Source of the DNA: DASUZB01 sp035535495
Lineage (GTDB): Bacteria; Actinomycetota; CALGFH01
Reading direction: 5' to 3'
DNA: 23,776 bases
NCBI GenBank assembly: GCA_035535495.1
Contig: DATLQA010000158.1
Coordinates: forward strand, 1-23,776
The notes beneath the pieces were generated by a model. That model saw only the letters and a list, made by a program, of their open reading frames with translations. It ran no database searches and was not told the origin of the DNA. Both the position numbers and the translations under genes were made by a program. Numbering within the stretch: position 1 is the first letter of the stretch; each line of letters opens with the position of its first letter. Of the stretch, positions 14,512 through 22,322 are shown in pieces.

Positions 14512-15029
14512 GACTCCAGGCGCCAGCAGCCCTGCTCGTGGGGCGGCTCGACGCGGCCGACGCTCTGCAGGAACGCCTCCACCACCTGGGGGCCGGCGAA
14601 CTGGAAGGTCTGCCGGTAGATGCGCTGCTGCTGCTCCAGCTCGCCGGGCTGGGCGTTCACCCAGCCGGCGAAGGAGCCCTGCTCCTCCGCCAGGACCAGC
14701 ACCTTCTTGGCATTCTCGATGGTGGCCAGCACCTTGGCGCGGTTGCGGACGATGCCCGGATCGCGCAGCACGGCGGTGACGTCCCTGGTGGTGAAGGCGG
14801 CGACGATCTTGGGCTCGAAGTCGTGGAAGGCGCGCCGGAAGCCCTCGCGCTTGGCCAGGACGGTGCGCCACGACAGCCCGCTCTGGAACACCTCGAGGGA
14901 GAGCCGCTCGAACCAGCCGGCCTCCCCCACGGGGGGTTCTCCCCACTCCGAGTCGTGGTAGGCGGCGAGGACGGGATCGGTGGCAGCCCACCGGCAGCGG
15001 GTCTTGCCATCCAGGGCAGGGAGCACCAT
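14508..15029 (-). CDS. tag: DNA-3-methyladenine glycosylase I
   Basis: This enzyme excises 3-methyladenine from alkylated DNA, starting base-excision repair. The 173-residue product matches Tag in order: RCRWAATDP, AYHDSEWGEPP, FQSGLSWRTVLAKREGF, and NRAKVLATIENAKKV. The zinc-binding residues of the family are present with the right spacing: Cys12, His25 (13 apart, as Cys4-His17 in E. coli) and, near the end, His164-x3-Cys168 in PHEQGCW. ATG 15029 has GGAGG six bases upstream; the frame extends further upstream without family similarity. It appears to be the first gene of an operon with the crotonase, the acetyltransferase and the thioesterase remnant. Confidence 0.95.
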   Translation of the reverse strand: MVLPALDGKTRCRWAATDPVLAAYHDSEWGEPPVGEAGWFERLSLEVFQSGLSWRTVLAKREGFRRAFHDFEPKIVAAFTTRDVTAVLRDPGIVRNRAKVLATIENAKKVLVLAEEQGSFAGWVNAQPGELEQQQRIYRQTFQFAGPQVVEAFLQSVGRVEPPHEQGCWRLES

Positions 15030-15093
15030 GCACGACCTCCGTGGTGCGCGACTGCGCAACCTCAACAGCCGCCACCACACGGCGGCCGACCAA

Positions 15094-15099
15094 AGGGTA
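15094..15099 (-). promoter_or_regulatory. Candidate -10 box for the tag operon
   Basis: The minus strand reads TACCCT about 65 bases before the ATG, giving a leader of about 58 nt. No -35 box is clear. The rest of the 191-base gap to the UbiA gene shows nothing I can name. Confidence 0.37.
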
Positions 15100-15220
15100 A
15101 CCCGTCACCAGGGTGCGGTGAGAAATCGGCGTCCCCAGCCTGCCGGAATCACCGTAGTTGTCACCAGTCATCCGACTGCTCATCCACCAGCCGTCGTGCG
15201 TACTTCTACCGAGGACGCGG

Positions 15221-16129
15221 TCAGGGACGGACACCGGCGGCCCAGCCGACCGCCGCGGCGATCACCGCGGCCAGCAGCAGCCGGTAGGCGGCGCGCCGGT
15301 CCTCGGGCCGGCCGCGGACGCCGACCGCCAGCGTGGCCGCCGCCAGGACGAGCGAGACGGCGGCGCCGCCGAGCACCACCAACCGGTCCCCCGCGGCCAG
15401 GCCGCTGCCGACCACCAGTGCCAGCATGGCCAGGTAGCCGGCGGCGACCAGGATGGCCGCCCGGCGGACGCCGAGGAGGGTGGCCAGCCCGTGCACGCCG
15501 GCGGCGCGGTCGGTCTCCACGTCGGGCAGGGAGTCGGCCAGGTGCACCGCCACCGCGGCCAGGGCGCCGATCGGCCAGGCCCACCACAGCACCGCCGGGA
15601 AGCGGCCCGCCGCGCCGTAGCCGAACAGCGGCACCAGCGGCAGCGCCAGCGCGAACGGCAGGACGCTGGCGACGGTTCCCTTGAGCCACAGGTCGTAGGC
15701 CCAGGCGCAGGCCAGCCCCGCCACCGCCAGGGCCAGGGTGGCCGGGCCGAGCAGGGCGCCGAAGACCAGCGAGGCGAGCCCGGCGCCGACCGCCAGGGTG
15801 GCGGCCGCCCGCCGGGAGATCGCCCCGGCGGGGATCGGCTTGTCCCTGCCGGTGGCCGCGTCGGCGGGCGCGTCCACCGCGTCGTTGAGCGCCCCGGCGC
15901 TGTACTGGTTGCAGGCCAGCAGCCCGACGAGCAGCCCGAGACGGCCGAGGTCGGGGTCGTGCCTGCCCGCCACCACGCCGAAGGCCAGCCCGACCACCAC
16001 CACCGTCAGCCCCGGGCCGGCGTGGAGCAGCGCCAGGTGGGTGCCCGGATGCCAGGGTCCGTGCCAGGTCCGCGTGGCGACCGGCACCGGAGGCTCGGCG
16101 GCGCCCGCCGCGCCCGCCGGGTCTGCCAT
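15221..16129 (-). CDS. UbiA family prenyltransferase
   Basis: This is an integral membrane enzyme that transfers a polyprenyl chain from its diphosphate to an acceptor. The 302-residue protein has about eight or nine hydrophobic segments and both aspartate-rich motifs: NDAVDAPAD (82-90, NDxxDxxxD, followed by the conserved GRDKPIP) and DSLPDVETD (199-207, DxxxDxxxD). The acceptor cannot be read from sequence; quinone head groups, sugars and tetrapyrroles are used in this superfamily. The product starts MADPAGAAGAAEPP with a non-conserved N-terminus, and its ribosome binding site is weak. It follows the zinc-ribbon gene by only 12 bases, so the two are likely cotranscribed. A cis-prenyl diphosphate synthase, which could make the donor, is divergently encoded next to them. 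Confidence 0.9.
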   Translation of the reverse strand: MADPAGAAGAAEPPVPVATRTWHGPWHPGTHLALLHAGPGLTVVVVGLAFGVVAGRHDPDLGRLGLLVGLLACNQYSAGALNDAVDAPADAATGRDKPIPAGAISRRAAATLAVGAGLASLVFGALLGPATLALAVAGLACAWAYDLWLKGTVASVLPFALALPLVPLFGYGAAGRFPAVLWWAWPIGALAAVAVHLADSLPDVETDRAAGVHGLATLLGVRRAAILVAAGYLAMLALVVGSGLAAGDRLVVLGGAAVSLVLAAATLAVGVRGRPEDRRAAYRLLLAAVIAAAVGWAAGVRP

Positions 16130-16141
16130 CGCCGGCCGCCG

Positions 16142-16351
16142 TTACGCCGGCTGGTCGGGCGGGGTGGGCCGCTGCACCAGGCGCAGGCGCGGGCGGGAGG
16201 ACTGGGTCGTCGCCGGGTCCCAGTCGGCCAGCTCGGTCCTGGCCTGACCGCCCTTGCCCTCGCCGCCGCAGTCGCAGGTCCACGTCCGTGGCCGCACCTT
16301 GCCGCAGCGCTCGCAGGTGTACACCTCGTCGGAGTCGTCGGCCTTGCTCAC
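16142..16351 (-). CDS. Small zinc-ribbon protein
   Basis: The 69-residue protein has one zinc-ribbon-like knuckle pair: YTCERCGKV (Cys13, Cys16) and TWTCDCGG (Cys26, Cys28). A basic, proline-ending tail without predicted structure follows. CxxC and CxC separated by nine residues suggest one bound metal ion. GTG 16351 has GGGAGG five bases upstream; a longer open frame exists, but its start lies upstream of the -10 box candidate. It precedes the prenyltransferase gene with a 12-base gap. A nucleic-acid or partner-binding role is only a guess from the fold. Confidence 0.75.
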   Translation of the reverse strand: MSKADDSDEVYTCERCGKVRPRTWTCDCGGEGKGGQARTELADWDPATTQSSRPRLRLVQRPTPPDQPA

Positions 16352-16385
16352 GCCACCCTCCCGGTTCGGTCGTCGTGCCCCTGCC

Positions 16386-16391
16386 AGCCTA
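16386..16391 (-). promoter_or_regulatory. Candidate -10 box for the zinc-ribbon/UbiA operon
   Basis: The minus strand reads TAGGCT 35 bases before the GTG, giving a leader of about 28 nt. No -35 box is evident. Confidence 0.36.
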
Positions 16392-16429
16392 GCCCGACCG
16401 GAGCGCCCACGGAGGCCGGCATGCCGCTG

Positions 16430-16435
16430 TAGCAT
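16430..16435 (+). promoter_or_regulatory. Candidate -10 box for the cis-prenyl synthase
   Basis: TAGCAT is followed by seven bases and then a GTG at 16443, which could be the first base of the mRNA. It lies 72 bases before the synthase start. The surrounding 15 bases match 9175-9189 exactly. Confidence 0.38.
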
Positions 16436-16442
16436 GACCGCC

Positions 16443-16496
16443 GTGCCACCGCCGTGGCCACCGCACCCCGGTCAGCCGCTCCATAAGGAAAGGTGA
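16443..16496 (+). CDS. Possible leaderless leader peptide before the cis-prenyl synthase
   Basis: A GTG placed seven bases after the candidate -10 box opens an 18-codon frame, VPPPWPPHPGQPLHKER and stop. It ends 10 bases before the synthase GTG and covers the purine-rich stretch AAGGAAAGG that would serve as the synthase ribosome binding site. PPP is a ribosome-slowing motif. Translation of this frame could therefore control access to the synthase start. This is inference only; the frame may be fortuitous. Confidence 0.25.
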   Translation: MPPPWPPHPGQPLHKER

Positions 16497-16506
16497 AGAG
16501 CCTGTC

Positions 16507-17283
16507 GTGGGCGGACGCGGACTGCTCTATCGGCTGTACGAACGCCGGCTCGCTGCCGACCTCCGCCGCCGTGGCGGGCTGCCGCAGCACGTCGGCGTGA
16601 TCATCGACGGCAACCGTCGCTGGGCCCGCCAGCTCGGCATGGACACGGGGGCCGGGCACCGGCGCGGCGCCGACCAGATCGACCACCTGCTGGCCTGGGC
16701 GCACGAGCTGGGCATCCCGGTGGTGACGCTGTGGCTGCTGTCCACCGAGAACCTGCTCCGCCGCCACCGCGACGAGCTGGCCGAGCTGCTGGCCATCATC
16801 GAGCAGAAGGTGCTGCAGCTCGCCCGCGACGCCGGCCCGGACGGCTACCGCATCGTCCCGGTCGGGCAGCTCGAGGAGCTGCCCGAGCAGACCCGGGGGC
16901 GGCTGCTCGAAGCAGAGGCGGTCTCCCGCGGCCACACCGGAGGGGTGCTGCACGTCGCCGTCGGCTACGGCGGCAGGGAGGAGATCGCCGACGCGGTCGG
17001 CCGGCTCCTTGGCGAGTACGCGGAGAAGGGCCTGGACCTGGCGGAGGCCACCGGGCGCCTGACCCCTGACGAGATCGCCAGGCACCTCTACACCGCCGGG
17101 ATGCCCGACCCCGACCTGATCATCCGCACCTCCGGCGAGGTCCGCCTGTCCGGGTTCCTGCTGTGGCAGTCGGCCCACTCCGAGTACTACTTCGCCGACA
17201 CCTACTGGCCGGACTTCCGCAAGGTCGACTTCCTGCGTGCCCTGCGCTCCTACGCGCAGCGGCGGCGGCGCTTCGGCGAGTAG
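16507..17283 (+). CDS. uppS: Cis-prenyl (undecaprenyl/decaprenyl-type) diphosphate synthase
   Basis: This enzyme condenses isopentenyl diphosphate units in cis configuration onto an allylic primer to make the long-chain lipid carrier for cell-wall synthesis. The 258-residue product has all family motifs: IDGNRRWAR with catalytic Asp34, GHRRGADQ, LWLLSTEN (75-82), and RTSGEVRLSGFLLWQ (from Arg207), followed by HSEYYFADTYWPDF. Chain length cannot be read from sequence; actinobacteria make C50 and C55 forms. The GTG start at 16507 is supported by AAGGAAAGGTGAAGAG upstream, though spacing is long. The divergent UbiA gene suggests a shared polyprenyl-lipid theme. A short frame ending 10 bases upstream may act as a leader peptide. 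Confidence 0.95.
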   Translation: MGGRGLLYRLYERRLAADLRRRGGLPQHVGVIIDGNRRWARQLGMDTGAGHRRGADQIDHLLAWAHELGIPVVTLWLLSTENLLRRHRDELAELLAIIEQKVLQLARDAGPDGYRIVPVGQLEELPEQTRGRLLEAEAVSRGHTGGVLHVAVGYGGREEIADAVGRLLGEYAEKGLDLAEATGRLTPDEIARHLYTAGMPDPDLIIRTSGEVRLSGFLLWQSAHSEYYFADTYWPDFRKVDFLRALRSYAQRRRRFGE

Positions 17284-17319
17284 GGCGGTGCGGGCTCGAC
17301 GGGGCGCCGGAGCCCCGCG

Positions 17320-17325
17320 TACCAT
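17320..17325 (+). promoter_or_regulatory. Weak candidate -10 box for the small membrane protein and peptidase
   Basis: TACCAT lies 109 bases before the GTG at 17429, in a gap of 145 bases. GGGGCGCCGG is directly repeated on either side of it (17301 and 17337). No -35 box is evident. Confidence 0.25.
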
Positions 17326-17428
17326 CCAGGCGACCTGGGGCGCCGGTGGCCGGCCGGCCACGGCGCCGCCGCGCCGGCCGTTGTCGGCCCCGCGCGCATC
17401 GGTCCAACGCGAATCGTAGGAGTCTTCA

Positions 17429-17896
17429 GTGGCACGCAAGGATCGGGAGGCGGCGCGCCGCCGCCACGCCATCGACCGCGCCCGCCGCGAAGCGGGCGAC
17501 GAGCCGACGCCCAAGCCGAAGCCGACGCCTGGAACTCCCTCGTCCAAGGCCAAGACCAACGGCGGCCGTGCGAGCGGCGGCCGGGGGTCCGCCGCGCCGC
17601 TGCGCAAGCTGCAGGTCGGCGACGTCGACCGGCGCGGCCGGGTGTTCACCAGGAACATGGTGCTGCACCCGCGGGTCGCGCTCCGGATCTACGTGGTGGT
17701 CCTCGCGGTCGCGGTGGTCAGCCTCTTCCGGCGGGAGCTGGTCGGGGCGAGCTACGGCGCCTTCGCCGTCGGGATGCTGGTGATCGCCGACACCCAGGCC
17801 ACCTGGAAGCGCGCCATCCCCTACCTGATCCTCGCCGGGCTGCTCGCCGTCGCCGCCATCGTGGTCACCGTCGCCGGGCTCACCGGCCGTGTCTGA
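17429..17896 (+). CDS. Hypothetical small membrane protein
   Basis: The 155-residue protein has a strongly basic, Lys/Arg/Pro-rich cytoplasmic N-terminus of about 80 residues (MARKDREAARRRHAIDRARR, then PKPKPTPGTP). Two or three membrane segments follow, near 85-100, 108-121 and 131-150. I do not recognise the family; the layout resembles small actinobacterial DUF-type membrane proteins. GTG 17429 has AGGAG six bases upstream. Its last eight bases overlap the peptidase start, so the two genes are probably translationally coupled and may act in the same membrane-linked process. Confidence 0.75.
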   Translation: MARKDREAARRRHAIDRARREAGDEPTPKPKPTPGTPSSKAKTNGGRASGGRGSAAPLRKLQVGDVDRRGRVFTRNMVLHPRVALRIYVVVLAVAVVSLFRRELVGASYGAFAVGMLVIADTQATWKRAIPYLILAGLLAVAAIVVTVAGLTGRV

Positions 17897-20054
17897 GACG
17901 TCGTCGTTTCCACGCCGGTACGCACGCACCCAACGGTTCACCCTCGGCCGGCCACGCGGCTTCACGGTCGCGGCGGACGGCTCGCGGGTCGCCTTCCTGC
18001 GGTCCAATGCCCCTGACGACCGGGTCAACCGGCTGTTCGTGCTCGACCTGGCGACCGGCCGGGAACGGCTGGTGGCCGACCCGATCCAGCTGCTCGCCGG
18101 CGCTGGCGAGCAGCTGACCCCGGCGGAGCGGGCGCGGCGCGAACGCAGCCGGGAGCGGGCCACCGGGATCGTCGCGTTCGCCGCCGACCCGCTGGTGCGG
18201 ACCGCGGCGTTCGCCATCGGCGGCCGGCTGTTCGCCGCCGCCCTCGACCGGCCCGGCGGCGAGGAACCCGGCCCGGCCGGCGGCGCCGCCAGCCAGGAGC
18301 CGGCCGGTCCGCTCCCCGAGCCCGGCCCGGTCGAGCTGGCCACCGCCGGCCCGGTGCTGGACCCGCGGCCCGACCCGAGCGGCCGACGGGTCGCCTACGT
18401 CGCCGGCGGGGTGCTGCACGTGGTGGGGCTGGACGGCGTCGACCGCCGGCTCGTCGGCGAGGACGACCCGGAGGTCACCTGGGGCCTGGCCGAGTTCATC
18501 GCGGCCGAGGAGATGGGCCGCGACCGCGGCTACTGGTGGGCGCCTGACGGCGAGCGGCTGGCCGTGGCCCGGGTCGACACCACCGCGGTGCGGCGCTGGT
18601 GGCTGTCCGACCCGACCAGCCCGATGGTGCCGCCGCTGTCCGCGCCGTACCCGGCCGCCGGCACCGCCAACGCCGACGTCCGCCTCGCCGTGGTCGACCT
18701 GGCGGGCGGCCGGGTCGAGGTCGACTGGGACCGGGAGGCCTTTCCGTACCTGGTCAACGTGGTCTGGGCCACCGACGGGCCGCTGACCCTGCTGGTGCAG
18801 ACGCGCGACCAGCGCACCACCCGGCTGCTGGCCGCCGACCCGGCCAGCGGCGCGACCCGGCTGCTGCGCGAGGACGCCGACCCGGCCTGGCTGGAGATCG
18901 TCCCAGGGGTGCCGGTCTGGCTGCCCGGCGGGCGGCTGGTGTGGACGGCGGACGAGGACGACACGCGCCGCCTGCTGGTCGACGGCGAGCCGGTGACCCC
19001 GCCAGGCCTGCAGGTCCGCGAGGTGCTCGGCGGCTACGGCGACGGCGTCCTGGTTACGGCGTCCGACGAGCCGACCGAGACGCATGTCTGGGCGGTGCCG
19101 GCCGCCGGCCCGCCCCGGCGGCTGTCGGACGGGCCGGGCCTGCACACCGCGGTCGCGGGCGGGACGGTGCTGGTGCTCACGTCCGCCGGCCCGGACGACG
19201 ACGCCCCGCGGACGGCGGTGCTGCGCGACGGCGAGGCGGTGGCCACGGTCGCCTCCAACGCCGCCGCGCCGGGCCTGGTGCCGCGGGTCACGCTGCACCG
19301 GGTCGGCGAGCGCGCGCTGCGCAGCGCGGTCCTGCTGCCCAGCGGGCAGGAACCCGACCGGCCCCTGCCGGTGCTGCTCAACCCGTACGGCGGTCCCCAC
19401 GCCCAGCGGGTGGTCAACGCCCGTGGCGCCTACCTGGAGGCGCAGTGGTTCGCGGACCAGGGGTTCGCCGTGGTGGTGACCGACGGCCGCGGCACCCCCG
19501 GCAGGGGGCCCGCCTGGGAGCGGGCGGTGTGGCGCGACCCGGCCGGGCCGGTGCTCGACGACCAGGTCGAGGCGGTGCACCAGCTGGCAGCGGCCGACCC
19601 GCGCCTCGACCTCGGCCGGGTCGCGATCCGCGGCTGGTCGTTCGGCGGGTTCCTGGCCGCCATGGCGGTGCTGCGCCGCCCCGACGTGTTCCACGCGGCC
19701 GTCGCCGGGGCGCCGGTGACCGACTGGCGCCTGTACGACACCCACTACACCGAGCGCTACCTCGGTCTGCCCGACACCGACCCGGACGCCTACCGGCGCT
19801 GCAACCTGCTGGCCGACGCGGCCAAGCTGGAGCGGCCCCTGCTGCTCGTCCACGGCCTTGCCGACGACAACGTGGTGGTCGCCCACACCCTGCGCCTGTC
19901 GGCCGCGCTGCTGGCCGCCGGCCGGCCGCACGCGGTGCTCCCGCTCGGCGGCGTCACCCACATGGCGAGCCAGGAGCTGGTCGCGGAGAACCTGCTCCGC
20001 GTCGAGGTCGCCTTCCTCCGCCAGGCACTCGGCCTCGCCGCCGACGGCGGCTGA
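17889..20054 (+). CDS. Dipeptidyl peptidase IV-like serine peptidase (family S9)
   Basis: This is a 721-residue prolyl-oligopeptidase-superfamily enzyme expected to remove N-terminal X-Pro or X-Ala dipeptides. The N-terminal two thirds form a repeat-rich propeller. They contain the EE motif that in DPP-IV binds the substrate amino terminus, in AEFIAAEEMGRDRG (Glu207-Glu208). The C-terminal alpha/beta-hydrolase domain carries the triad: Ser584 in GWSFGGF, Asp659 in HGLADDNV and His691 in GGVTHMA. NPYGGPHAQRV is also typical. No signal peptide or anchor is seen, so it is probably cytoplasmic. A Pro/Gly/Ala-rich insert lies near 120-150. GTG 17889 overlaps the upstream gene by eight bases. The EE motif makes DPP-IV-like specificity more likely than oligopeptidase activity. 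Confidence 0.93.
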   Translation: MSETSSFPRRYARTQRFTLGRPRGFTVAADGSRVAFLRSNAPDDRVNRLFVLDLATGRERLVADPIQLLAGAGEQLTPAERARRERSRERATGIVAFAADPLVRTAAFAIGGRLFAAALDRPGGEEPGPAGGAASQEPAGPLPEPGPVELATAGPVLDPRPDPSGRRVAYVAGGVLHVVGLDGVDRRLVGEDDPEVTWGLAEFIAAEEMGRDRGYWWAPDGERLAVARVDTTAVRRWWLSDPTSPMVPPLSAPYPAAGTANADVRLAVVDLAGGRVEVDWDREAFPYLVNVVWATDGPLTLLVQTRDQRTTRLLAADPASGATRLLREDADPAWLEIVPGVPVWLPGGRLVWTADEDDTRRLLVDGEPVTPPGLQVREVLGGYGDGVLVTASDEPTETHVWAVPAAGPPRRLSDGPGLHTAVAGGTVLVLTSAGPDDDAPRTAVLRDGEAVATVASNAAAPGLVPRVTLHRVGERALRSAVLLPSGQEPDRPLPVLLNPYGGPHAQRVVNARGAYLEAQWFADQGFAVVVTDGRGTPGRGPAWERAVWRDPAGPVLDDQVEAVHQLAAADPRLDLGRVAIRGWSFGGFLAAMAVLRRPDVFHAAVAGAPVTDWRLYDTHYTERYLGLPDTDPDAYRRCNLLADAAKLERPLLLVHGLADDNVVVAHTLRLSAALLAAGRPHAVLPLGGVTHMASQELVAENLLRVEVAFLRQALGLAADGG

Positions 20055-20227
20055 CCACCTCGCGCCGGCCGGGCGACCGGCAAGGTCCGCCGGCCGGCGG
20101 GACGGCACGATGAGGAACAACCGGGCCAAGCACATTCGGACGGGCCACTGGTGTGTTCGAGGCAACCGGGTGATAGTGGGCACTGAGAGGGAACCTCGCA
20201 GGGCTTCGGGGAGTTTCAACAACCAAG
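20055..20227. other. 173-base gap before the kinase gene
   Basis: This gap is less GC-rich near its right end. GATAGT at 20172-20177 could be a -10 box, giving a leader of about 44 nt. A GGGGAG lies 14 bases before the kinase ATG, too far for a good ribosome binding site. No terminator hairpin with a U-tract follows the peptidase gene, so read-through is possible. Confidence 0.35.
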
Positions 20228-21712
20228 ATGGCCGTCAGCGCCGATGTCCTCGGCAACCGTTACGAGATCGGCCGCCTCATCGGGGCGGGCGGTATGGCTG
20301 ACGTGTACGAGGGGTTCGACCGGTTGCTGGGCCGGCAGGTGGCCGTCAAGATCCCCCACCCGCAGCTGGCCCGCGATCCCGCCTTCCTGGTCCGCTTCCG
20401 GCGTGAGGCCAGCATGGCGGCGAGCCTCACCCATCCCGGCGTGGTGGCCGTCTACGACACCGGCCAGGACGAGGACGTCAGCTACATGGTGATGGAGTAC
20501 GTCGAGGGGGCCACCCTGGCGGCCGTGCTGCGCGCCGAGGGCGCGCTCGAGCCTGGCAGGGCGGCCGAGCTGGCGATCGCGGTCTGCTCCGCGCTCGGCG
20601 CGGCCCACGCCAAGGGCCTGATCCACCGGGACATCAAGCCGAGCAACATCATGATCACCCGCGATGGCCGGGCGAAGGTGATGGATTTCGGCGTGGCCCG
20701 GACGGTGACCTCCTCGGTCACCCTCACCGGCAGCGTCGGGATCGTCGGCACCGCCAAGTACATGTCGCCCGAGCAGGCCCGCGGCTCGCAGGTCGACGCC
20801 CGCTCGGACCTGTACTCGCTCGGCGTCTGCCTGTACGAGTGCCTGGCCGGCCAGCCGCCGTTCGAGGGCGACAGCCCGGTGGTGGTCGCCACCCGCCACG
20901 TGTACGCGACGCCGCCGCCGCTGCGGGACCTCCGCCCCGACCTGCCCCCCGCGTTCGAGGCGGTCACCGCCCGCGCGATGGCCAAGGACCCCGCCGCCCG
21001 CTACCAGACCGCGGCCGAGTTCTCCGAGGACCTGCGGAGCGCCCAGGCCGGCCAGGCGGTGGCGATGCCGCGTCCCGCCGAGCCGGTGGCGCCGGTGACC
21101 GCACCCGGCCCGACCGCGCAGCAGCCCGTCCCGGAGCCGGGGGCGGTCCTCGGAGGGCGGCGGGTCGTGGGCGGGTGGCCACGGGCGCTGCTGCGCTGGC
21201 CGGTGATGCTCGGCCTGGCGGTGGTCGTCGGCGTCGGCATGTTCATGGCCGGCTGGCCGCCGTCCTACGACCGGGCCCAGGGCGGCTCGCAGGAGGGCGG
21301 GTTCCAGGCGGAGGTACCCGACCCGGGCCTGGGAGACACCCCCGGCTCGACCACCGCGTCGAGCCTCCCCGCCGGCCTCCCGGTCCCTGACGTGGTCGGC
21401 ATGACGCTGGCCAAGGCCAAGCAGGCGCTGACCGCCGCCGGGTTCGACGTCAACCGGGTGACGGTGACCTGGCGGACCTCGACCAGGCCGCCCAACCTGG
21501 TACTCGACCAGTCCCCCAGGGCGCCGGCCCTGGCCAAGGACGGCGGGATCGTCCTGACGGTCTCGAGGGGAGCGGTGCCGTCGCCGACCACCTCGCCGCT
21601 GCCGACCACGACGACGCTGCCGTCGACGACCACCTCCACCTCGACCACATCGAGCACGTCGACCTCGACCACCTCGACCACCTCGACGACGCTGCTGCCG
21701 ACCGGGAGCTGA
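20228..21712 (+). CDS. PknB-like Ser/Thr protein kinase with one PASTA domain
   Basis: This is a 494-residue membrane receptor kinase. The cytoplasmic kinase domain (about 12-270) has the glycine loop GAGGMADVY, Lys41 in VAVK, Glu60, HRDIKPSN (133-140) with catalytic Asp135, DFG (153-155), a Ser/Thr-rich activation loop and SPEQ. A Pro-rich juxtamembrane linker (280-320) and one membrane helix (about 325-343) follow. Outside is a single PASTA-like domain (about 386-449, PVPDVVGMTLAKAKQAL through IVLTVSRG), then a 45-residue Thr/Ser/Pro tail. PASTA domains bind muropeptides or lipid II. Classical PknB has three or four, so this is a reduced form. No FHA-domain, penicillin-binding or RodA gene is beside it. 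Substrate proteins are unknown. Confidence 0.94.
   Translation: MAVSADVLGNRYEIGRLIGAGGMADVYEGFDRLLGRQVAVKIPHPQLARDPAFLVRFRREASMAASLTHPGVVAVYDTGQDEDVSYMVMEYVEGATLAAVLRAEGALEPGRAAELAIAVCSALGAAHAKGLIHRDIKPSNIMITRDGRAKVMDFGVARTVTSSVTLTGSVGIVGTAKYMSPEQARGSQVDARSDLYSLGVCLYECLAGQPPFEGDSPVVVATRHVYATPPPLRDLRPDLPPAFEAVTARAMAKDPAARYQTAAEFSEDLRSAQAGQAVAMPRPAEPVAPVTAPGPTAQQPVPEPGAVLGGRRVVGGWPRALLRWPVMLGLAVVVGVGMFMAGWPPSYDRAQGGSQEGGFQAEVPDPGLGDTPGSTTASSLPAGLPVPDVVGMTLAKAKQALTAAGFDVNRVTVTWRTSTRPPNLVLDQSPRAPALAKDGGIVLTVSRGAVPSPTTSPLPTTTTLPSTTTSTSTTSSTSTSTTSTTSTTLLPTGS
21585..21694 (+). repeat. Low-complexity TCGACCACC-type repeat in the kinase tail
   Basis: Imperfect 9-base units related to TCGACCACC repeat through the 3' end of the kinase gene and encode alternating Thr and Ser. 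It is a coding low-complexity tract, likely prone to length change. Confidence 0.7.
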
Positions 21713-21729
21713 ACCCGGCCGGGGAAGCC

Positions 21730-22242
21730 TCAGCGCACCTCGGCGGCGGTGCCGTCGGACTCCGCCGGCTCGGCCGCGCCGCCCTGCGGGCGGCGCAGGT
21801 GCCGGAACAGCGGCAGCGCGAACCAGATCCAGGCGAAGGCGACCAGCGCGCCGCCCGCGACCAGGAACGCCGGCCCCGGCGAGTGCAGCACCCGGGAGAC
21901 CACCCAGAGGGCGAGCACGATCGCCACGGCCAGGCAGACGGTGCCGATGATGGTCAGGCGGTTGGCGGTCTTCAGCAGCCGCTCCTTGTCGCGGTCACGC
22001 CACTGCAAGCGGTGGTGGACGCTTGGGGCGACCAGGAACAGGGTGGCCGCGGCGGCGCACAGCACCGCGCCGAAGTAGGCCTCCTGGAGCGCCGGGGCGA
22101 GCTGGGCGAAGCGCTGGCTGAACGGGGCGGTGAGCAGGAACGCGAAGAGCACCTGCACGCCTGGCAGGAGGACCCGGAGCTCGTTCAGCAGTTCGAGCAG
22201 TTCCCGGTCGAGCTGTTCGGCCTTGCTCTCCTCGTCCGCCAC
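21730..22242 (-). CDS. DUF6328-type membrane protein
   Basis: The 170-residue protein begins with an acidic helix (DRELLELLNELRVLLPGVQV). Four hydrophobic segments follow, about 30-47, 56-73, 96-117 and 123-146, in the layout of the actinobacterial DUF6328 family (the family label is from memory of its ELLNELRVLLPGVQVLFAFLL block). A polar, acidic C-terminus follows. No catalytic residues stand out. GTG 22242 has GGGAG seven bases upstream. It converges on the kinase gene with 17 bases between the stops. The function is unknown. Confidence 0.83.
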   Translation of the reverse strand: MADEESKAEQLDRELLELLNELRVLLPGVQVLFAFLLTAPFSQRFAQLAPALQEAYFGAVLCAAAATLFLVAPSVHHRLQWRDRDKERLLKTANRLTIIGTVCLAVAIVLALWVVSRVLHSPGPAFLVAGGALVAFAWIWFALPLFRHLRRPQGGAAEPAESDGTAAEVR

Positions 22243-22322
22243 TCGCAGCTCCCCCGCTCGGCGCGGCGCGACCGCCGGCTCGGCTCCCGCGTCCGTGCTC
22301 CTGGCCCTCGTCCGATGGCAGA

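Noticed and set aside
21585..21694. Possible CRISPR-like or iteron array
   Set aside because: The 9-base units are in frame in the kinase tail and encode Thr/Ser. There are no spacers of constant length and no palindromic repeats.
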